A stretch of 64,000 nt of DNA from Psychroserpens damuponensis (GCF_000826655.1 NZ_JXJO01000023.1:107792-171791); one strand, 5' to 3'; counted from the first letter of the stretch, positions 7,162 to 17,313 are shown. Notes: generated from the letters alone by a model not told the origin. A program made the numbers and translations.

Positions 7162-9351
7162 CTAGTTCTTTACAGACGTCGCTACTTTTTTAATTTCGTA
7201 GGTCATTTTAAGGTCATTTAATACATTAAGTGCCTCTTCAATATAAACATCTTTACTTAAGCTAGAATGCCAACGTACGCGTTTTTCTTTTAAAATTGAA
7301 TCTTTATCCATCAATTTCATCTCATATGGCAATGACTCAAATGTTAGATTTGTTGTATAATCAGATAGTTTTTCAAAACGCTTAGACTCTTCTTCATTAA
7401 TGTTTAAAGTTTTTTTATAATCTTCGTAATTAAGCGAGTACATTTCTCTATCTCTTATTCTTTTTACCCATTTAGCATTTTCGTCGATAAGTTTTAACTG
7501 CTCGTTGTTTGCCATACGCTTTTTACTGTTTGCGATAGTTGTATCATAATCATAATAACTTCCCCAAACTTTATAATCTGCAGCTTGTATTTTATCCCAA
7601 GCTAATGGATTTTCTTGATCTTTTTCTCCAATATCAATGTAGCTATAACGGTCTGGCACAACGACATCACTTTTAACACCTTCTAACTGTGTTGAACCGC
7701 CATTAATTCTATAGAATTTTTGAGTTGTAAATTTTAAAGCTCCCATATCGCCTTCGCTATTTTGTCTTACCATACGGTTAAGATCTAATACGTTTTGTAC
7801 AGTACCTTTACCGTAAGTTTGCTTACTTCCAATAACGATTGCTCTTTTATAATCTTGCATTGCTGCTGCTAATATTTCTGAAGCTGAAGCAGATAATTCA
7901 TTAACTAAGATCACTAAAGGTCCATCCCAAACAATAGATTTATCTCTATCAGTTAAAATTTCTTTAGGCTCACCAGCCGTTTTAACTTGCACAATAGGTC
8001 CTTCTTCAATAAACAATCCTCCCATATCTACAACAGTTTGTAAAGATCCTCCTCCATTATTTCTCAAATCGAGCACGATACCTTCTACACCTTCTTCTTT
8101 TAAGCGCTCTAACTCGCGTTTTATATCTGATGCGGCATTTCGATTGTTGTAATCTTCAAAATCTACATAAAACTTTGGCAGGTTTATCACACCAAATTTC
8201 TTATCATCTTTAATTACTGTAGATGATTTAGCGTAGGTTTCTTCTAACTCTACAATATCTCTTTTAATGGTAATATCTTCAATTGTACCATCTACTTTTT
8301 TTAGTGTTAAGGTTACATTTGTACCTTTTGGACCTTTGATAAATTTAATGGCATCATCTAAACGCATACCAACAATATTGACACTTTCTTCTTCATCTTC
8401 CTGCTTCACTTTCATGATTTGATCACCAACCTCTAATTCATTTTGTCTCCAAGCTGGACCACCACTAATAATTTCATTGACTATAGTGGCATCCATTTTT
8501 TTCTGAAGCCTAGCTCCAATACCTTCAAAATTTCCAGACATTGCTACATCAAAGCGATCTTTATCTTCTGGCGCAAAATAGAATGTATGCGGATCAAACT
8601 CCTCTACAATTGCATTGATAAACACCGCAAACCAATCTTTACGCTGTCTATCATCTATAAAATCATAAAGCTCATCTAGAGATCTTTTTGTTGCATCTCT
8701 AGCATCTGCTTCTAAATCTTTTGTAGATTTTTTTAATATCTCATCATTTGCTTTTTGAAGTTTTTCATATGCAGCAGCGCTCATATCTTCTAAAGTAATG
8801 TCGTTGTTTTTAGCAAATTCTTGATCGCTTAATAAATCGTCATAGTTAGCAATTGTAGAAAATTTTAATTGTTGTCTCCAACGCTCTTTCATTTGCTTTT
8901 TAGATGTCACATAGCTTAACTTTTTATAGTCTGTTGAAAAATCTTCAGCTCTTGAAAAATTAAAAGGTTGAGACAACACTTCTTTATAAAGGTTTTTTGA
9001 TTCTGAAATTCGCTTCAATAAGCGTTCATGCGTTAAATTAAAGAACGTAAGATCGTAAGCTTTAATTTGATCATCTAATTGGTCTTTGTAAGCGGCAAAC
9101 TCTTCTATATCTGACTTATAAAAATAGCGCTTAAACGGGTCTAGTTGTTCTAAATAGTCTGTAAAAACAGCTTCAGAGAATCCATCGTTTATATCCTGCG
9201 GACTAAAATGTCCTTCTTCTAAAACGTAAGTAATTAATTGAATTAACAATTTATCTTTATTAGGATCTTGAAATTTCTTAGTAGTAAAACTGCAAGAGGC
9301 AAATGCTAATAGCAAAACCAATAGTGACAGTTTATAATTCCTTTTCATCAT
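7162..9351 (-). CDS. prc: Carboxy-terminal processing protease (Tsp/Prc family, S41), lipoprotein
   Basis: Periplasmic tail-specific protease of about 729 aa. The N-terminus MMKRNYKLSLLVLLLAFASCS ends in a lipobox (FASC), so it is probably a lipoprotein. An N-terminal helical region precedes a PDZ domain (NFEGIGARLQKKMDATIVNEI). The S41 core follows: GVEGIVLDLRNNGGGSL, then the Ser/Lys dyad in NELSASASEILAAA (Ser near 489) and QTYGKGTVQ (Lys near 513). A long C-terminal domain matches the Prc family. In-frame ATGs at 9360, 9351 and 9348 are all possible; 9351 or 9348 give the best signal sequence. It processes C-termini of envelope proteins in other bacteria; the targets here are unknown. Confidence 0.93.
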   Translation of the reverse strand: MMKRNYKLSLLVLLLAFASCSFTTKKFQDPNKDKLLIQLITYVLEEGHFSPQDINDGFSEAVFTDYLEQLDPFKRYFYKSDIEEFAAYKDQLDDQIKAYDLTFFNLTHERLLKRISESKNLYKEVLSQPFNFSRAEDFSTDYKKLSYVTSKKQMKERWRQQLKFSTIANYDDLLSDQEFAKNNDITLEDMSAAAYEKLQKANDEILKKSTKDLEADARDATKRSLDELYDFIDDRQRKDWFAVFINAIVEEFDPHTFYFAPEDKDRFDVAMSGNFEGIGARLQKKMDATIVNEIISGGPAWRQNELEVGDQIMKVKQEDEEESVNIVGMRLDDAIKFIKGPKGTNVTLTLKKVDGTIEDITIKRDIVELEETYAKSSTVIKDDKKFGVINLPKFYVDFEDYNNRNAASDIKRELERLKEEGVEGIVLDLRNNGGGSLQTVVDMGGLFIEEGPIVQVKTAGEPKEILTDRDKSIVWDGPLVILVNELSASASEILAAAMQDYKRAIVIGSKQTYGKGTVQNVLDLNRMVRQNSEGDMGALKFTTQKFYRINGGSTQLEGVKSDVVVPDRYSYIDIGEKDQENPLAWDKIQAADYKVWGSYYDYDTTIANSKKRMANNEQLKLIDENAKWVKRIRDREMYSLNYEDYKKTLNINEEESKRFEKLSDYTTNLTFESLPYEMKLMDKDSILKEKRVRWHSSLSKDVYIEEALNVLNDLKMTYEIKKVATSVKN

Positions 9352-9574
9352 ATCAATCATATTTTATTAAATGTAAATTAAATAACCTTATCCTATTTAA
9401 AAGGTAATAAAACTTGTAGATTATTTACATAATTTCTACTAAAGTAAAAGAAAAAACCATGCCAATAAAATGAGAAGCTAATAATTTTTTGTTAAAGCTT
9501 TATTTATAGGAATTTCAAGCGTCTTTACGTATTTTAGCGACACGCAAACAATTAGAAAAACCATTCTTTTTTTT

Positions 9575-10354
9575 ATGTCAAAAAAGCCACTTATTTTAGT
9601 CACTAATGATGATGGAATCACAGCTCCAGGAATTAGAGCATTAATTGAAGTTATGAATACCATAGGCGACGTGGTCGTTGTTGCTCCTGATAGCCCACAA
9701 AGTGGTATGGGACACGCTATCACAATTAACTCTACGCTTCATATTGAACAGGTCACTATAGATGATGGTCATCAAGAAGAATACAGTTGCTCTGGCACAC
9801 CTGCAGACTGCGTAAAACTTGGTGTAAAACAAATTTTAGATAGACGTCCAGACTTGTGCGTATCTGGAATTAATCACGGTTCTAATTCGTCAATCAATGT
9901 GATTTACTCTGGTACGATGAGTGCAGCAATTGAAGCTGGTGTTGAAGGAATTCCTGCCATTGGTTTTTCACTATCTGACTATAATTGGAGTGCTGATTTT
10001 GAGCATTGTAAAACTTACGTCAAAACTATTGCTGAGAACGTTTTAAAACATGGTTTGGATAACGGCACTGTGTTAAACGTTAATTTTCCGAAGTTAGAAA
10101 AAAGCGATGTTAAAGGCATAAAAATTTGCCGTCAAGCAAAAGCCAATTGGGAAGAAGTATTTGACAAACGTCAAAACCCTAATGGAAAAGATTATTATTG
10201 GCTAACTGGTAAATTTGTAAATTTGGACCAAGGTGAAGACACAGATGAATGGGCTTTAGAAAACGGTTATGTATCGGTTGTTCCTGTTCAATTTGATTTA
10301 ACAGCACACCACAGCATTCAAGAATTAAACACATGGGTATTTGATGAAAAATAA
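9575..10354 (+). CDS. surE: 5'/3'-nucleotidase SurE
   Basis: Metal-dependent survival phosphatase that dephosphorylates nucleoside monophosphates. The 259-residue protein begins KPLILVTNDDGITAPGI, where the Asp-Asp pair binds the divalent metal. It continues with VVVAPDSPQSGMGHAIT, CSGTPADCVKLG and SGINHGSNSSINVIYSGTMSAAIEA, all SurE signatures. It starts a plus-strand group with a small membrane protein and lpxB and overlaps the next gene by 11 bases. The 223-bp divergent region to prc must hold both promoters, but I see no perfect TAnnTTTG there. Confidence 0.96.
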   Translation: MSKKPLILVTNDDGITAPGIRALIEVMNTIGDVVVVAPDSPQSGMGHAITINSTLHIEQVTIDDGHQEEYSCSGTPADCVKLGVKQILDRRPDLCVSGINHGSNSSINVIYSGTMSAAIEAGVEGIPAIGFSLSDYNWSADFEHCKTYVKTIAENVLKHGLDNGTVLNVNFPKLEKSDVKGIKICRQAKANWEEVFDKRQNPNGKDYYWLTGKFVNLDQGEDTDEWALENGYVSVVPVQFDLTAHHSIQELNTWVFDEK

Positions 10355-10628
10355 AGATATAGTTATAGGTATTGTGATAGGATTAGCTTGCAGTTGTGTT
10401 GGCCTTGTTGTGGTTCTTTTGATCTTCGGAAAAGGGAATTCTATAAATGATTCGCTTGATATTGCAATAAATCAAGGTGTATTCACTAAATTAATGAGCA
10501 TGGGAGCAATCCCAAACCTTGCCGCTTTTTTCTTATTCATAAAAAAGAATCAAGACGCTAAAGCACAAGGGGTTCTAATAGCAACTGTAATGGTAGCTGT
10601 AACAACATTAATTATCAGGTTTATTTAA
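10344..10628 (+). CDS. Small hypothetical membrane protein between surE and lpxB
   Basis: A 94-residue protein starting at ATG 10344 (a TTG lies one codon upstream) and overlapping the surE stop. Three hydrophobic segments are visible: IVIGIVIGLACSCVGLVVVLLIFG (about 6-29), LMSMGAIPNLAAFFLFI (about 49-65) and GVLIATVMVAVTTLIIRFI (about 75-93). I do not recognise a characterised family. Its overlap with surE and eight-base gap to lpxB indicate translation as part of one operon. A membrane role is the only safe inference. Confidence 0.75.
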   Translation: MKNKDIVIGIVIGLACSCVGLVVVLLIFGKGNSINDSLDIAINQGVFTKLMSMGAIPNLAAFFLFIKKNQDAKAQGVLIATVMVAVTTLIIRFI

Positions 10629-10636
10629 CTATATAC

Positions 10637-11746
10637 ATGAAATATTACATCATAGCTGGCGAAGCCTCTGGAGATCTTCATGCATCCAATTTAATGAAAG
10701 CATTATATCAACAAGATGATAATGCTGATATTAGATTTTGGGGAGGCGATTTGATGCAAGCTGTTGGTGGCACTTTGGTAAAACACTATAAAGAACGACA
10801 ATTTATGGGTTTTGCTGAAGTTATCATGAATCTCAGAAAAGTACTTGGGCACATAAAATTTTGCAAGCAGGATATTGAAAATTTTCAACCAGATGTGATT
10901 ATTTTTATAGACAATTCTGGATTTAACTTACGCATTGCTAAATGGGCAAAAGCTAAGAATTTCAAAACGCATTATTATATTTCTCCGCAAGTTTGGGCAT
11001 CACGAGCAGGTCGTGTTGAGAAAATCAAACAAGATGTGGATGCTATGTATGTGATTCTTCCTTTTGAAAAAGAATTTTATGCCAAATATAATTATAATGT
11101 TCATTTTGTTGGCCACCCTTTAATTGATGCTATTGCAGATAGAAGTCAGGTAAACCCAATAGCATTTAGAAAACAATATAAGCTATCTAAAAAGCCAATA
11201 ATCGCACTTCTTCCAGGAAGCCGAAAACAAGAAATCACAAAAATGCTTGGCGTTATGCTAAGTCTTGTGAATGATTTCTCAGACTATCAATTTGTTATTG
11301 CTGGTGCTCCTAGTCAGGATTTTGAATTCTACAAGCCCTTTATAAAACAAGATAATGTTGCTTTTATATCTAATAAAACCTATGATTTATTGAGTGTGTC
11401 TACAGCAGCTTTAGTCACTTCTGGAACGGCAACTCTAGAAACTGCGCTTTTTAAAGTACCGCAAGTGGTTTGTTATAAAGCTAATCCTTTGTCGTATCAA
11501 ATTGCTAAACGTATTATTACTTTAAAGTATATTTCGCTCGTTAATCTTATTATGGATCGTGAAGTTGTGACAGAATTAATTCAAGGTGACTTAAACACAA
11601 AACGACTAAAAACAGAACTAACTAAAATACTAGATGATGATAATCGTGTTGCATTCTTTATTGATTATTACGATTTAGAGAAAAAACTAGGCGGAAAAGG
11701 TGCTAGTGAAAAAACAGCGAAGTTGATTTATGACAGTTGTAAATAA
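10637..11746 (+). CDS. lpxB: Lipid-A-disaccharide synthase LpxB
   Basis: Glycosyltransferase family 19 enzyme, 369 aa. It joins UDP-2,3-diacylglucosamine to lipid X to form the lipid A disaccharide on the cytoplasmic face of the inner membrane. The N-terminus YYIIAGEASGDLHASNLM is diagnostic, followed by FWGGDLMQAVGG, FIDNSGFN, YYISPQVWAS and ALLPGSRKQEI. The C-terminal donor-binding part contains SGTATLETALFKVPQVVCYK. The gene therefore shows that the organism makes lipid A. It is third in the surE operon. Confidence 0.97.
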   Translation: MKYYIIAGEASGDLHASNLMKALYQQDDNADIRFWGGDLMQAVGGTLVKHYKERQFMGFAEVIMNLRKVLGHIKFCKQDIENFQPDVIIFIDNSGFNLRIAKWAKAKNFKTHYYISPQVWASRAGRVEKIKQDVDAMYVILPFEKEFYAKYNYNVHFVGHPLIDAIADRSQVNPIAFRKQYKLSKKPIIALLPGSRKQEITKMLGVMLSLVNDFSDYQFVIAGAPSQDFEFYKPFIKQDNVAFISNKTYDLLSVSTAALVTSGTATLETALFKVPQVVCYKANPLSYQIAKRIITLKYISLVNLIMDREVVTELIQGDLNTKRLKTELTKILDDDNRVAFFIDYYDLEKKLGGKGASEKTAKLIYDSCK

Positions 11747-11825
11747 CATTGTTGACAACCCTAACATTATTTTTTGAACTTCATTACTTAATTCTATATT
11801 TTTAGCCACAATTACTGAGCTCTAC

Positions 11826-12347
11826 ATGAAAAAAATTATATTCCTACTTATATTAAGTGCATTTTTTGCAAGTTGCAACTCCTCAAAACGCGTTGTTACA
11901 AAAAAATCGAAGACTACAAAATCTAGTAATAAACGTCATACATCACCATCGGCATCTACGCCAAAAAAAGTGGCAAACATTATAGATTATGCTAAAACTT
12001 TTGAAGGTACTCGTTACAAATATGGAGGCACCACCAAAAAAGGCATGGACTGTTCTGGTCTAGTGGTTACTGCGTTTAAAAAAGAAGACGTGCTTTTACC
12101 AAGAACAACAGGAGACTTATCAAAACGTGGCGATTGGATAGACGTAAAGAAAGTAAAAGAAGGTGATTTATTATTTTTTGCAACTTCAAAAAACAACCGT
12201 CGCGTTAATCATGTTGGCATTGTAACTTCAAGTAGACCTGGTCATGTAGAATTTATACATGCATCATCAAGTAGAGGCGTGATGATATCAAATCTCGCAG
12301 AACGCTATTGGTATTTGGCTTATGTTCAAGCAAGACGGGTTTTATGA
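11826..12347 (+). CDS. NlpC/P60-family endopeptidase, lipoprotein
   Basis: A 173-residue predicted lipoprotein: MKKIIFLLILSAFFASCNSS carries a lipobox with Cys17. A basic Ser/Thr/Lys-rich linker follows, then an NlpC/P60 domain (about 52-172). The catalytic Cys is in GMDCSGLVV (near 76), the His in RRVNHVGIVT, and the third polar residue in EFIHASSSRGV. These enzymes cut gamma-D-Glu-diaminopimelate bonds in peptidoglycan stem peptides. It lies between lpxB (79-base gap) and comEC and may be transcribed alone. The exact physiological role is not evident. Confidence 0.9.
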   Translation: MKKIIFLLILSAFFASCNSSKRVVTKKSKTTKSSNKRHTSPSASTPKKVANIIDYAKTFEGTRYKYGGTTKKGMDCSGLVVTAFKKEDVLLPRTTGDLSKRGDWIDVKKVKEGDLLFFATSKNNRRVNHVGIVTSSRPGHVEFIHASSSRGVMISNLAERYWYLAYVQARRVL

Positions 12348-12405
12348 TATCTTTTAATGTTGTAGAATATTTACTATAGTATAGATTATTTACTATATTG
12401 AGGTT

Positions 12406-14442
12406 GTGAAACCTCTAAATACAGTTATAATTAAACTAACGCTCTGCCTTATTATAGGCATAGTACTTTGTCATTACTTCACTGTATCGCTTATAGTTAT
12501 AAGTTATTGTTTACTCGCCCTATTTGCTTTGCTAGGTATTTGTTCTTATGTTTTAAACAGAACCTTTAAAAAGACCATCTGGTTTGGCTGTATTGCGTAC
12601 ATTCTCATGATTTGTCTAGGAATCTATACTTACCAAACTCACAATCAATTAAATTTTAAAAAGCATTACACAACACTTCACTCTACTGATGTTAAGGATA
12701 CCAAATTAATCCGTCTCAAAATTAGAGAACGATTAAAGTCTTCAACCTATTATGACAAATATGTAGTGGAACTTATCGCTATAAATAAGGCGTCTGTTAA
12801 TGGAAAATGTTTACTAAACATTTCAAAAGACAGTTTAAACGCAGCCTATACAATAGACGATGTGCTCATTACATCTACAAATTTTAAATCCTTACCATTT
12901 CCTATAAATCCAAATCAATTTAATTATAAAGCCTATTTAGAAAAACAATATATCTATCATCAATTAAGTGTTAGCGATCATGATATATTAAAACTAAAAT
13001 CACCTGAAACAACAGTATATGGATTATCTGATCAATTAAGGCAAACTATAAATAAGAAATTAAATTATTACAACTTTAAGCCCGAGGAGTTAGCCATTAT
13101 CAATGCCTTATTACTTGGTCAACGCCAAGATTTGAGTCAAGATTTACAACAAAACTATGTTAACGCTGGAGCGATTCATATTTTGGCTGTTTCAGGTTTG
13201 CATGTCGGCATTATTTTATTAATACTTTCACATTTTTTAAAACCTTTAGAACGTTTTAGAAACGGAACAGTATTAAAAGTGATTATTCTAATCACCCTCT
13301 TATGGTCTTTTGCGCTTATTGCTGGCTTATCGGCCTCGGTCACAAGAGCCGTAACCATGTTTAGCATTGTGTCTGTTGCCCTTCATTGGAAACGTGCGAC
13401 AAACATTTACAACACCTTAGCAATTTCAGTATTTATTTTGCTATTATTTAAACCTTTATTTTTATTTGATGTTGGTTTTCAAATGAGTTATTTAGCGGTA
13501 TTGGCCATAGTAAGCCTGCAACCTTTACTTTACAACATATGGAAACCAAAATGGAAAGCTATAGATTATTTTTGGAAAATACTAACCGTAACCATTGCTG
13601 CTCAGTTTGGTGTTGTCCCTATTAGTTTATACTATTTTCATCAATTTCCAGGTTTGTTTTTCATCTCTAACTTGGCAATAATTCCATTTTTAGGACTCAT
13701 TTTAGGTATTGGTATTTTAGTTATTGTACTGGCTTTATGTAATATTTTACCTCAATTTTTAGCAACTATTTATGGGTTTATCATTAGTGTAATGAATGAC
13801 ATTATAAAGTGGGTTGCGAACCAGGAACTCTATGTATTAAAACATATTTCATTTGATATTACACATGTTATTGCCTTTTATAGCTTAATAATCGCTTCTA
13901 TTTTTATGTTTAAAAAACAACATTTTAAACCTATCTCGTTTTTCCTAATTGCTATATTATTAGTTCAAGGAGCTTATATGCATTCAGCATTTAAAAACAG
14001 TAACGAGGCTTTTATTATTCTTCATAAAAGTCGTTATAGTATGATATTTCAGAAATTAAATTCAGAATTAAAAATTTCACACAATTTAGATAGTATGTCG
14101 TTATCTAAAGATAAGATTATTACTAATTATAGCGTCGGAAATTTTATAACTTCAAGCACGTTAGATACCTTACAATCGGTATATCAATTTCACGATAGAA
14201 CCCTACTCATTATTGATAGTTTAGGTGTTTATAATGTGAAACGTTTTGAGCCTGATTATGTGTTACTGCGTAATTCTCCTAAGCTTAATATGAATCGTGT
14301 TATAGATTCAATTAACCCTAAATATATTATTGCAGATGGGAGTAACTATACATCTTACGTGAAACGCTGGAAACAAACTTGCTTAAAAAGAAAACTCCCT
14401 TTTCATTATACTAAGGAAAAGGGAGCTTTTATTATAAAATAG
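12406..14442 (+). CDS. comEC: ComEC/Rec2-family DNA uptake channel protein
   Basis: A 678-residue polytopic membrane protein. N-terminal helices are followed by an extracytoplasmic segment of the DUF4131 type (about 75-200). The Competence domain begins with NALLLGQRQDLSQDL and carries the signature GAIHILAVSGLHVGIILLIL (about 251-270). About ten hydrophobic segments follow. The C-terminal 145 residues show no HxHxDH metallo-beta-lactamase motif, so the nuclease-like domain seen in many ComEC proteins appears absent or degenerate. The start is GTG at 12406. Expected role: passage of single-stranded DNA across the inner membrane in transformation. Confidence 0.9.
   Translation: MKPLNTVIIKLTLCLIIGIVLCHYFTVSLIVISYCLLALFALLGICSYVLNRTFKKTIWFGCIAYILMICLGIYTYQTHNQLNFKKHYTTLHSTDVKDTKLIRLKIRERLKSSTYYDKYVVELIAINKASVNGKCLLNISKDSLNAAYTIDDVLITSTNFKSLPFPINPNQFNYKAYLEKQYIYHQLSVSDHDILKLKSPETTVYGLSDQLRQTINKKLNYYNFKPEELAIINALLLGQRQDLSQDLQQNYVNAGAIHILAVSGLHVGIILLILSHFLKPLERFRNGTVLKVIILITLLWSFALIAGLSASVTRAVTMFSIVSVALHWKRATNIYNTLAISVFILLLFKPLFLFDVGFQMSYLAVLAIVSLQPLLYNIWKPKWKAIDYFWKILTVTIAAQFGVVPISLYYFHQFPGLFFISNLAIIPFLGLILGIGILVIVLALCNILPQFLATIYGFIISVMNDIIKWVANQELYVLKHISFDITHVIAFYSLIIASIFMFKKQHFKPISFFLIAILLVQGAYMHSAFKNSNEAFIILHKSRYSMIFQKLNSELKISHNLDSMSLSKDKIITNYSVGNFITSSTLDTLQSVYQFHDRTLLIIDSLGVYNVKRFEPDYVLLRNSPKLNMNRVIDSINPKYIIADGSNYTSYVKRWKQTCLKRKLPFHYTKEKGAFIIK
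14395..14430. terminator. Terminator hairpin inside the comEC 3' end
   Basis: CTCCCTTTTC (14395-14404) pairs with GAAAAGGGAG (14416-14425), a 10-bp stem followed by CTTTT. It lies within the last codons of comEC, 12 bases from the convergent thioredoxin-like gene. A-rich sequence before the stem gives a T-run on the other strand too, so it may act both ways. Confidence 0.65.
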
Positions 14443-14453
14443 CATCTAAATAT

Positions 14454-15008
14454 TTACTCTTGAAACTCTCCTTTAAACGCTTTGTAGTACGTATTAAATT
14501 CGTCTTGAGTTGTAATATTCTTATAGTCGTTAGACTGAAACAACTTTAAATACAATTCTATTTGCTTTGGTTTCATATAACCACTAATTGGTTGTATCAC
14601 ACTGCCTACTTCATCAAAATATACAATTGTAGGATATGCTCTAACACCGAGATGACGTGACAATTGGTGCACACTATTTCTACGGTTTTTCAATTCTTCC
14701 TTATAGCCTGGGTTTTTGAACTCTGCGTTTTTATAATTAACTACAGAATTTCCTTCTGCATTAAACTTTACAGCATAAAAATTCTTGTTTACAAAAGCGA
14801 CAACATCTTTATTATGAAAGGTGTTTTTATCGAGCATTTTACAAGGACCACACCAATTGGTATAGACATCCATCATGATTTTTTTAGGATTTTTCTTTTG
14901 AGCTGCAAGCGCTTCTTCAAAAGTCATCCAATTAATTTCTGTTGACTGTGCTATTGCAGCGCTTGAAGACATCAAGACTATTGTAACTATAACTAGTATT
15001 CTTTTCAT
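14454..15008 (-). CDS. Secreted thioredoxin-fold protein
   Basis: A 184-residue exported protein: cleavable signal MKRILVIVTIVLMSSSAAIAQ, then a thioredoxin-like domain. The active site is WCGPCKML (Cys pair near 52-55), preceded by KKIMMDVYTNW, and the cis-Pro region is GVRAYPTIVYF. It belongs to the DUF255/thioredoxin-7-like periplasmic group. A role as thiol reductase or disulfide-handling protein in the periplasm is likely; the partner is unknown. It stands alone, convergent with comEC, with a 178-bp gap to the POT gene. Confidence 0.88.
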   Translation of the reverse strand: MKRILVIVTIVLMSSSAAIAQSTEINWMTFEEALAAQKKNPKKIMMDVYTNWCGPCKMLDKNTFHNKDVVAFVNKNFYAVKFNAEGNSVVNYKNAEFKNPGYKEELKNRRNSVHQLSRHLGVRAYPTIVYFDEVGSVIQPISGYMKPKQIELYLKLFQSNDYKNITTQDEFNTYYKAFKGEFQE

Positions 15009-15135
15009 TTGTTATTTATTTTTTTTACAAGGTCAAATAGAATTCGCCATCAACTACATTGAGATATAAACCCATCTTATTGCTGCGGCTCATTTTATGA
15101 TTTGATTTGTTGCAAAAGTTATTCCGAACTTACAA

Positions 15136-15161
15136 AAAATGCTCCTAAATAGGAGCATTTT
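15136..15161 (-). terminator. Rho-independent terminator after the POT transporter pair
   Basis: AAAATGCTCCTA (15136-15147) and TAGGAGCATTTT (15150-15161) form a near-perfect hairpin. On the minus strand it is followed by a T-run (15134-15139 complement). It lies 26 bases past the stop of the gene at 15187. Confidence 0.8.
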
Positions 15162-15186
15162 AAGTTATTTTAACGATTATATTCGA

Positions 15187-17313
15187 TTAACGAACACCAT
15201 GCATTAATTTTTTTAATACTGGATTTAATACGAATATAATAAGTCCTGCAACGATTGGTACCACTGTAAATATTAAAAAGAACGTAGACAAACTATATTC
15301 TTTAGTTATGTTTTCTATTTGTCCACCAACTACTGCTGCCATTTTATTTCCAATTGCAATTGCCAAATACCACATACCAAACATTAAGGCTATCATCCTT
15401 CCTGGCACTAATTTACTAACGTAAGACAGTCCTACTGGCGACAAACAAAGTTCACCAAGGGTATGGAATAAATAAGCTAGAATTAACCAAATCATACTTA
15501 CTTTAACACCATCTACAATACCGAACGCTCCAAAAGCTAACAAACCAAACCCTATACCCATCACACTTAAGCCTATTGCATATTTAGTAGCTGCACTTGG
15601 ATTGTATTTGCTTTCCCACCATTTAGAAAAGAATGACGCGAAAACAATGATAAAAAATGAATTTAAAATACTAAACCATGATACTGTGATTTCTACTTCA
15701 TTATCTCTTACTTTAGTCACGGTTGCATTAACAAAGCCATCATCCTTACTTTCTGCTATAGAATGAGCTAATAATTCTGATTTTTTCTCATCTGTAGAAA
15801 CGAAAGAAAACTCGGTTAACTCCTTATTTTTATTAATAATAATTTTGCTATCACCTACTTTATAATCTGCATAAGGTTCTCCAACAGTAATTGTTTTTGT
15901 CACAATTTTTTGCGAAGCATCTGTAGTCATATTTTGAGTTACAGGAATGTATTTAAATTGCAACTCACCTTTATCATTTTTCACTTGATTGCCGTCTTCA
16001 TCTAACTCGGCTTGTTCAATTGCGCTGTAGCTCACATCGTAAGCCGTAGTGTTAAAATCTCTATTTAACATCCATCCAACAATTCCCCACATTAAAATGA
16101 AACAAATCACTAGTACAATATTCGATCCAGGTATTTTTTTAAATGTTTTTTTCCAAAGAATAAATAATACATAGGAAATAATTATTAATGGGATTACTGT
16201 AAGCAAGGTATTAACAACATTAAACATGGTGGCTGCACTTCCGCTTAATAATCTATCAACATTATCTCTTGCAAAAATGACTAATGAAGATGCTCCTTGT
16301 TCAAATGACATCCAAAAAAACACGGTAAAGAATGCAAATACAATAAAAGCAATCATTCTATCTCTTACGACTCTTGTATAACGCAATATTCTTCCTATTA
16401 CAAGAACTAAAAACAAAGCTAATGCAAAAAGTACGGCTGTATATTGCCCTTCAAAATCTCCTATTTGTAAGAAAGCGAACATATCAATTCCTGCAATTTT
16501 AGACATTGGATCGTTAACCGCATAACCAAGACCTATAATAGATGAAATAGCTATTAAAACTTTATCTAGAGTTGTGAACGGGTTTGCTGGTTCTTCTTGT
16601 TCTTCAATAGAATCTTTAACTACAACACTATCTTCATTAATATTTTGAGGTAATTCTACTTCATGTTCCTTAGAAGGTTTAGCTCCAATTTTTCCAAATA
16701 ATGGACCTGCTAACCAAAATTGAATGGTCCCTAAAAGCATGAAAATTCCGGCTAAACCAAACCCATAAGCCCATCCTACTTTTTCAGCTAAATAACCACA
16801 AAGCATCATTCCGAAAAACGCACCTGCATTTACTCCCATATAATAAATAGTGTAAGCACCATCTTTCTTTTCTGGATGCGTTTTATACATATCAGAAATT
16901 ATAGAAGTCATTGTTGGTTTAAAGAAACCTGTACCAACCACTAATAAAAACAATCCAAAGTATAAAGAGAATTCCGTTTCTAAAGCCATTGACGCATGTC
17001 CAGCTGTCATTATTAAAGACCCAATAATAACAGCCCAACGATAACCGGTATATTTATCGGCAAGCCAACCTCCAATAATTGGAGTAATATAGAGCAACAT
17101 AGCATACGTACCAAAAAGTGCACCTGCATTTTCTACTGTCCATTCCCAACCTGGATTGTATCCAATTGCAGCCATAGTAAGAAAATTAACAAGTAATACA
17201 CGCATTCCGTAAAAAGAAAAACGTTCCCACATTTCGGTAAAAAATAACACAAAAAGTCCGGCTGGATGCCCCAGAACTTTATCTTTAAATAAATTTTCGA
17301 TATCTGTATTCAT
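15187..17313 (-). CDS. POT/PTR-family peptide:proton symporter, long form
   Basis: Inner-membrane di-/tripeptide transporter of the proton-dependent oligopeptide family (MFS), 708 aa. The N-terminal helix motif FFTEMWERFSFYGMR (ExxERFxxY, proton coupling) and the FYxxINxG-type motif YYMGVNAGAF are present. An extramembrane insert of about 115 residues (about 423-539; rich in Asp, Glu and Lys, with SYSAIEQAELDEDG) separates two transmembrane groups. This insert makes the protein about 180 residues longer than the neighbouring paralogue. It follows that paralogue by 68 bases on the same strand and probably shares its transcript. Confidence 0.92.
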   Translation of the reverse strand: MNTDIENLFKDKVLGHPAGLFVLFFTEMWERFSFYGMRVLLVNFLTMAAIGYNPGWEWTVENAGALFGTYAMLLYITPIIGGWLADKYTGYRWAVIIGSLIMTAGHASMALETEFSLYFGLFLLVVGTGFFKPTMTSIISDMYKTHPEKKDGAYTIYYMGVNAGAFFGMMLCGYLAEKVGWAYGFGLAGIFMLLGTIQFWLAGPLFGKIGAKPSKEHEVELPQNINEDSVVVKDSIEEQEEPANPFTTLDKVLIAISSIIGLGYAVNDPMSKIAGIDMFAFLQIGDFEGQYTAVLFALALFLVLVIGRILRYTRVVRDRMIAFIVFAFFTVFFWMSFEQGASSLVIFARDNVDRLLSGSAATMFNVVNTLLTVIPLIIISYVLFILWKKTFKKIPGSNIVLVICFILMWGIVGWMLNRDFNTTAYDVSYSAIEQAELDEDGNQVKNDKGELQFKYIPVTQNMTTDASQKIVTKTITVGEPYADYKVGDSKIIINKNKELTEFSFVSTDEKKSELLAHSIAESKDDGFVNATVTKVRDNEVEITVSWFSILNSFFIIVFASFFSKWWESKYNPSAATKYAIGLSVMGIGFGLLAFGAFGIVDGVKVSMIWLILAYLFHTLGELCLSPVGLSYVSKLVPGRMIALMFGMWYLAIAIGNKMAAVVGGQIENITKEYSLSTFFLIFTVVPIVAGLIIFVLNPVLKKLMHGVR

